NCBI GenBank assembly: GCA_036571765.1
Contig: BROE01000007.1
Location: forward strand, 14,104,209-14,168,208
Length of the DNA: 64,000 nucleotides
From: Plecoglossus altivelis
Lineage: Eukaryota > Chordata > Actinopteri > Osmeriformes > Plecoglossidae
Direction of reading: 5' to 3'
The notes beneath the pieces were generated by a model. That model was given only the letters and a program-made list of their open reading frames with translations, made no database searches and was not told where the DNA came from. The position numbers were made by a program, and so were the translations under genes. This document shows, piece by piece, positions 59,240-64,000 of the stretch (the first letter of the stretch is position 1; every line of letters starts with the position of its first letter).

Positions 59240-59610
59240 GTGTCATTGCGTGTCTGTGCGTGTCTGTGCGTGTATGTGTGTGTCTGTGCGTGTATGTTTG
59301 TGTCTGTGCGTGTATGTGTGTGTCTGTGCGTGTCTGTGCGTGTCTGTGCGTGTATGTGCGTGTATGTGTGTGTCTGTGCGTGTATGTGTGTGTATGTGCG
59401 TGTATCTGTGTGTCTATGCACGCGTGTGCGTGTCTGCCTGCCCGCCTGTATGTGTCTGCGTCTGTCTGTGTCTGTCTGTATGTGTGTATGTGCGTGTATG
59501 TGTGTATGTGCGTGTACATGCGTCTGTGAGTGTATGTGTGTATGTGCGTGTATATGTGTGTATGTGCGTGTATGTGTGTGTCTGTGCGTGTCTGTCTTGC
59601 CGTGTGAGAA
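59240..59610. repeat. GTGTCTGTGC / GTGTATGTGC tract
   Basis: About 370 bases of 8- to 10-base units GTGCGTGTCT/ATGTGTGTCT. It is roughly complementary to the CA tract 150 bases upstream. Confidence 0.95.
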
Positions 59611-59969
59611 GCAAATGGAGGAGGAAGGGGTCTAAAAAAAGCCACAAAGAGCCCTCCAGAATGCCCTCGGTGGAGGGTCTAATCTTGTGCCAACCATGAC
59701 TAAGTCCTCCATACCTTTAGCATCACAACAAGGAACCACAGGGAACATGATATGTAAAGTGTAGCTCTGGTCTCTGAGTGTTTCGGAGTGTTTCGGAGTG
59801 TCTCTGAGTGTTTCGGACTGTTCAATAGAGCTACAAAGGAGCAGCTCACACCAGAAGCTAATCAGACCAAACCAATCGATCTGTTTCGACGAGAACAGCC
59901 AGCGTGGACCGTGTGGACTCCGGACCTGCGGTGAATCCCCTCACGGTCCTGTGGGTGTCATCCTACCCT

Positions 59970-60400
59970 CTCACCTCCTTCCTCCTCTCTCTCCTCTCCC
60001 TCCTCTCCTCCTCCTCCTCTCTCCTCTCCCTCCTTTCCTCTCTTCCCTTCTTCCATCCTCTCCTCCTGCTCCTCTCTCCCTCCTCTCCTCCTCTCCCCCT
60101 TCCCTCCTCTCCGTCTCTCCTCCTCTTCCGTCTCTCCTCTTCTCCTCCTCTGCCCTCCTCTCTCCTCTCCTCATCTCCCTCCTTTCCTCTCTCACTCCTC
60201 TCCTCCTTCCTCTTTCCTCCTCTCCTCGTCCTTCCCTCTCTCGTCTCTCCCTCTCTCCCTCCTTCTCCCTCCTTTCCTCCTCTCCTCCTCTCCTCTTCCC
60301 TTCTCCTCCTCTCTCTTTTCCTCCTCTCCCTCCTCTCCCTCCTCTCCGTCCTCTCCATCCTCTCCCTCCTCTCCCTCCTCTCCCTCCTCACGCCGTTTGT
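59970..60400. repeat. CTCCTCTCCCTCC tract
   Basis: Polypyrimidine sequence of about 430 bases. Long serine/leucine and arginine/glutamate frames here are composition artefacts. From 60401 to 62100 I see no gene; some of it is unique sequence (see findings). Confidence 0.95.
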
Positions 60401-62103
60401 CTTGGTCGTTCTTCATCACGGGGCAGCGGGCGACATGCCCGCTTGCGCAGGAAGTGAGGAAGCTCTTGTTCAGGTGTGTTGTGTGTGGACGACGAACAGG
60501 TGAATCAGAATCGGTTCTATAAGATATCGACGTGTTTTAATGCTACTTGGATATGTGTGCCGTGATTGTGACCTCCTGCTCTCGCTTTTCAGAAGGCATG
60601 CAAAGGAATTGTTGAAGGTTTTTTGGGTTTTGAGGTGTGTTGGACAGCGAACAGGTGAATCGCTGTCCACGTACTGTAGTCTTTTCTCAGTAGCCTGTCT
60701 CTCATGTTACCTCTTGAGGATTGATAACCTTATTCTCTGATTCAGAGCTACAACCATCCGTAATACTAGTCACCGCTGAGGGAGAGAGATATAGAGAAAG
60801 AGACTTAAAGAGAAAGAGACGGTGAAGAAAAGAAATAGAGAGACACTGAGAAAAGATAGAAAGACAGAGGACGATATGTCTTGCAACCTGAGCTTCCCTT
60901 TCAGCTGTGTGTGAAGATAGCTGTTTTAAACTTGTCTCGTTAAACATTATGACACAGTTCCACATTAACTTGCAGGACAGCGACGTTGAACAAAACGGGT
61001 AAAAGCTGAGATTGATGCACGGAACAAAGCTAAAGCGTACTGCAAGTTCACCGATGTCAGGATCACACAGCCGTGGTTTACATCCCCTTAAAATGGATTT
61101 GTGGCCCTGCAAATCAGTCATTAAAATGATCGTTGTCGGCCCATGTTAACCCCTGAATGGGTCGACCTTCATAATCTTGCTGGGCCGACTGTCACTGTAG
61201 AAAGTGGAGAGGAAGCCTGTTATTTATAGAAGCGTGAGGAATGCTCGCACCTAATTGTGCTTAGTCTATCGTTCCCCTGCATAATCTGTTCCCCATTCCT
61301 TCCTCCGTTTTTTTTCTCGTTTTTTTTTTCTTTCCTCTTTCTTTTTCTCGCCTCGTCCCCATCGAGGAAGCCGCGGCTGCAGGAGGTCGATTATGATCAG
61401 TCGAAGACGAAGCGACCATGGACGAACCACACACCTTGAGTCTGGTCCTCCTGCAATGCTCTGGTCTCCTCAGGATCGTTTGCCATGACTCCGCACGAAA
61501 AAAAGACGCCTTGTTTCCAGTGACGCGCAGCATAGCAGAACTCGGAGAGAAGGAAAACGAGTCGTTACCAGCGGCTAAATGGCAGCTTCCTGGTGGACAG
61601 GTGCTTCCTGAAGGTTCCATGTTCTTTGCTCTGCGAGAGCGGCTCCTGGGCTGCAATCAAAGAGCATATCCATATGGGTTCGTTCAGCGAACGATTCTTA
61701 TCCGAATATTTGAATTTCCACTTCTTTTCGTTTCCAACGTTTTGCATGATTTCTCCACACTGGAGATTCTCGTCTGACAAATACAGACACGCTTCAAATT
61801 CACCGTCTGGACTGGGGCCTTTGCCCTGTCTCTGGGCCACTGTGTTCAGCCTCAGATCTCCAGATAACTTGATCCAGAGCGGAGGCACTAGGGGTCAGGG
61901 TTCACATCCGGACCAACTTCCCTCGGAGAAGAAGACGTCTTGCCCCAGCTGCCCACACACCCCCGCCCCTGCTCGCCGCCCCTCTCCCCCCCCCCTCGCC
62001 TCTTGTGAAGCTTAAGGAAAGTGCAAGTAGTATGATGATACAACAGGCCCTAATGAATCGCATACTGTTTCCTAGACGCTCTCAATCAGTTGCAGACCAA
62101 ATG

Positions 62104-62192
62104 CGTGCGTCTGTGTGCGTCTGTGTGCGTCTGTGTGCGTCTGTGTGCGTCTGTGTGCGTCTGTGTGCGTCTGTGTGCGTCTGTGTGCGTTA
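62104..62192. repeat. 10-bp repeat GTGCGTCTGT
   Basis: About nine perfect copies, then TGTGTGCGTTAGCG. Confidence 0.97.
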
Positions 62193-62214
62193 GCGATGGT
62201 CTGTTGTCACTGAA

Positions 62215-63400
62215 GCTCTGCCCTCGTGGTCGTCTTCACTTTGCAAGGTGACTAAGGGACTTCCTGGTAAACCGATCTCCATGGATATGCCGCCATGCAC
62301 CTTCAATAAGGGCAAAGTGGATTCAGACGTTTGTTAGTCCAGTGATTAAGTACTGATTAAGTACATTAAAATGTTCAGGGCTTCAAAAAATCAGTTGAAT
62401 TAGCTAGGGTTATACATCAGAGTAATGTACAGCATGGAAAATGAAGTCATGCGTTCCAGAAATCAAACGCACCGCTCACGAGCACGTGCTGTCAGCGTTA
62501 TGTCAGTTTGCATGCAACAGAGGGCTCGCGCGCACCTCTGGGGCCTTCTGAAGACGCTCTGCACCAAACACCGGAGCCGCTTCGGCCTTTGTTTGCATTT
62601 CTCTGTAATGAGGCAGGGTGACGGAGGAGAGAAAGCCTATCGCAGAGAGCGCTTTAAATAGACGTCTCGTTTGAACGGATGCAAGGTCTAAATTCTGATT
62701 TGTTTTCATAGTCATCCCCTACCGCAGGCACGGGGGCGGGGGCGGGGGCGGGAGGGGGGGGGGCGTAGACTAGGACTCTCCTTGTAAACGTCTCCCACAC
62801 TGCTCGGACGATATATTCCCCGCCATGCTGACATATGCTTCATATAAGGGCAAAGTGCACCTTCAGGACGTTCTTGGTTTGGAAGGCAGGGCAAGTGATA
62901 GGAGAACGCTTACCTGATTAAGTACATAAATGTTCCCTTCAGAAAGAGCACCGCAGTTGGAATCACACTACGTATAATCAGGCGCATAATGTGCGTCAGC
63001 TGGGGGGCATGGAAAATGAACATCATGGCGGCAGGTCCAGGAAATGAAGACGGTGGACGCTAACACCTGAGGCTCTCCCTAGCAGAAGCTGGTGTCTGCC
63101 GTCATGGTAGTCCAGTCTGTGTCTAGATTAGGCGCCACACAAAGGTGCTCTGGCGTGGTGCGACGCACCTGGTAGCACCACGGCTTCAGCCGGTCCTTCC
63201 TGAAGCACCTGCCACGTGCACTCACCAAACAGGAGCCGGTGGGGCTATTCCCCTTTGTTTCATTCTCTTTTAAGACATGACGAGGAAGGAAACCTATCCC
63301 ACAGAGATCCCCCTTTTAATAGGGACGGTCTCGGGTTTGGAACGGAGCAAGGTTCTGACAATCTCTGATTTGGTTCATAGTCCATCCCTACTGCTCCTGG
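62215..63400. repeat. Tandem pair of unique sequence, second copy noisy
   Basis: 62215-62725 and about 62770-63400 align in order: AAGGGCAAAGTGGATTCAGACG with AAGGGCAAAGTGCACCTTCAGGACG; CTGCACCAAACACCGGAGCC with CACTCACCAAACAGGAGCC; GAGAAAGCCTATCGCAGAGA with GGAAACCTATCCCACAGAGA; TCATAGTCATCCCCTACCGC with TCATAGTCCATCCCTACTGC. Differences are mostly small indels. A G-rich run (62736-62763) separates them. No coding function seen. Confidence 0.65.
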
Positions 63401-63637
63401 GAGCACTGCGGGCGAAGGAGGGCGAGGGTCGAGGGGCGAGGGTGAGAGTGTGTCGGGGGGGGGTCGGCCTTCTTATTTGATCATTCCAGTGGTACGACCC
63501 AACGAGGGTGTTTACCGTCAAACACACCGAGGGACAGGAATACCGTAAGATTTGACCTCTTTGTTTGCTAAACACGGCAGGTATGTTTCTGCTGGATTCC
63601 ACGCTTCAACTCTGGCTGTCTCCTGGCTGTCCTGCCT

Positions 63638-64000
63638 CCTGTCTGTCTGCAAGGAGGTGACCTGTCTGTCTGCAAGGAGATACCCTGTCTGTCTGCAAGG
63701 AGGTGACCTGTCTGTCTGCAAGGAGGTGACCTGTCTGTCTGCAAGGAGGTGACGTGTCTGTCTCCAAGGAGGTGGCCTGTCTGTCTGCCAGGAAGTGACC
63801 TGTCTGTCTGCAAGGAGGTCGCCTGTCTGTCTGCAAGGAAGAGACCTGTCTGTCTGCAAGGAGGTGACCTGTCTGTCTGCAAGGAGGTGACCTGTCTGTC
63901 TGCCAGGAAGTGAGCTGTCTGTCTGCAAGGAGGTGACCTGTCTGTCTGCCAGGAGGTCGCCTGTCTGTCTGCAAGGAAGAGACCTGTCTGTCTGCAAGGA
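63638..64000. repeat. 23-bp minisatellite running off the right edge
   Basis: About 15 copies of TGTCTGTCTGCAAGGAGGTG plus ACC, with CCAGGAAGTG and CAAGGAAGAG variants. The array continues beyond base 64000. Minus-strand frames of DRQVTSLQT repeats are not genes. Confidence 0.97.

Noticed and set aside
61418..61777. 119-codon frame MDEPHTLSLVLLQC...
   Set aside because: No similarity I recognise and overlapping open frames on the other strand; probably chance.
63518..63997. 159-codon DRQVTSLQT repeat frame
   Set aside because: Product of the 23-bp minisatellite; no flanking gene structure.

Overview
This is vertebrate nuclear DNA, almost certainly from a ray-finned fish. The evidence is GT-AG introns, long microsatellites and minisatellites, fish-type SINE and MITE fragments, and seven recognisable animal genes with many exons. 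The species cannot be named from the window. All gene names come from recognising translated exons; no search was run.

Layout. Positions 1-900 hold repeats. An otopetrin proton channel (otop3-like, minus strand, 963-3766) is cut by the left edge, so its last exons are outside. It lies head to head with ush1g (SANS scaffold, plus, 4914-10883). Then come fads6 (plus, 14128-20362), trim16-like (plus, 21982-26955), tvp23b-like (plus, 27687-30000), exoc7 (Exo70, plus, 31106-45479) and galr2 (minus, 49937-51351). From 51352 to 64000 I found no convincing gene, only simple repeats, SINE remnants, a 36-base gap and some unique-looking sequence that could be regulatory.

The genes are not an operon or a pathway. 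The set is a conserved linkage group: otop-ush1g-fads6 and exoc7-galr2 correspond to neighbours on human 17q25, and trim16-tvp23 to neighbours on human 17p12. Protein roles are a proton channel, a hair-cell Usher scaffold, a membrane desaturase, a RING-less TRIM protein, a Golgi trafficking protein, an exocyst subunit and a galanin receptor.

The most unusual property of the window is a set of local tandem copies next to low-complexity sequence. Three noncoding copies and one exoc7 exon copy are indel-rich; two other exoc7 blocks and an otop3 block are nearly clean. One exoc7 copy begins right after a single N. Most of these look like assembly or gap-filling artefacts, and they matter for anyone translating otop3 or exoc7. 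I found no CRISPR, operon, phage or other undescribed system; the biology is ordinary fish euchromatin with several points worth checking.
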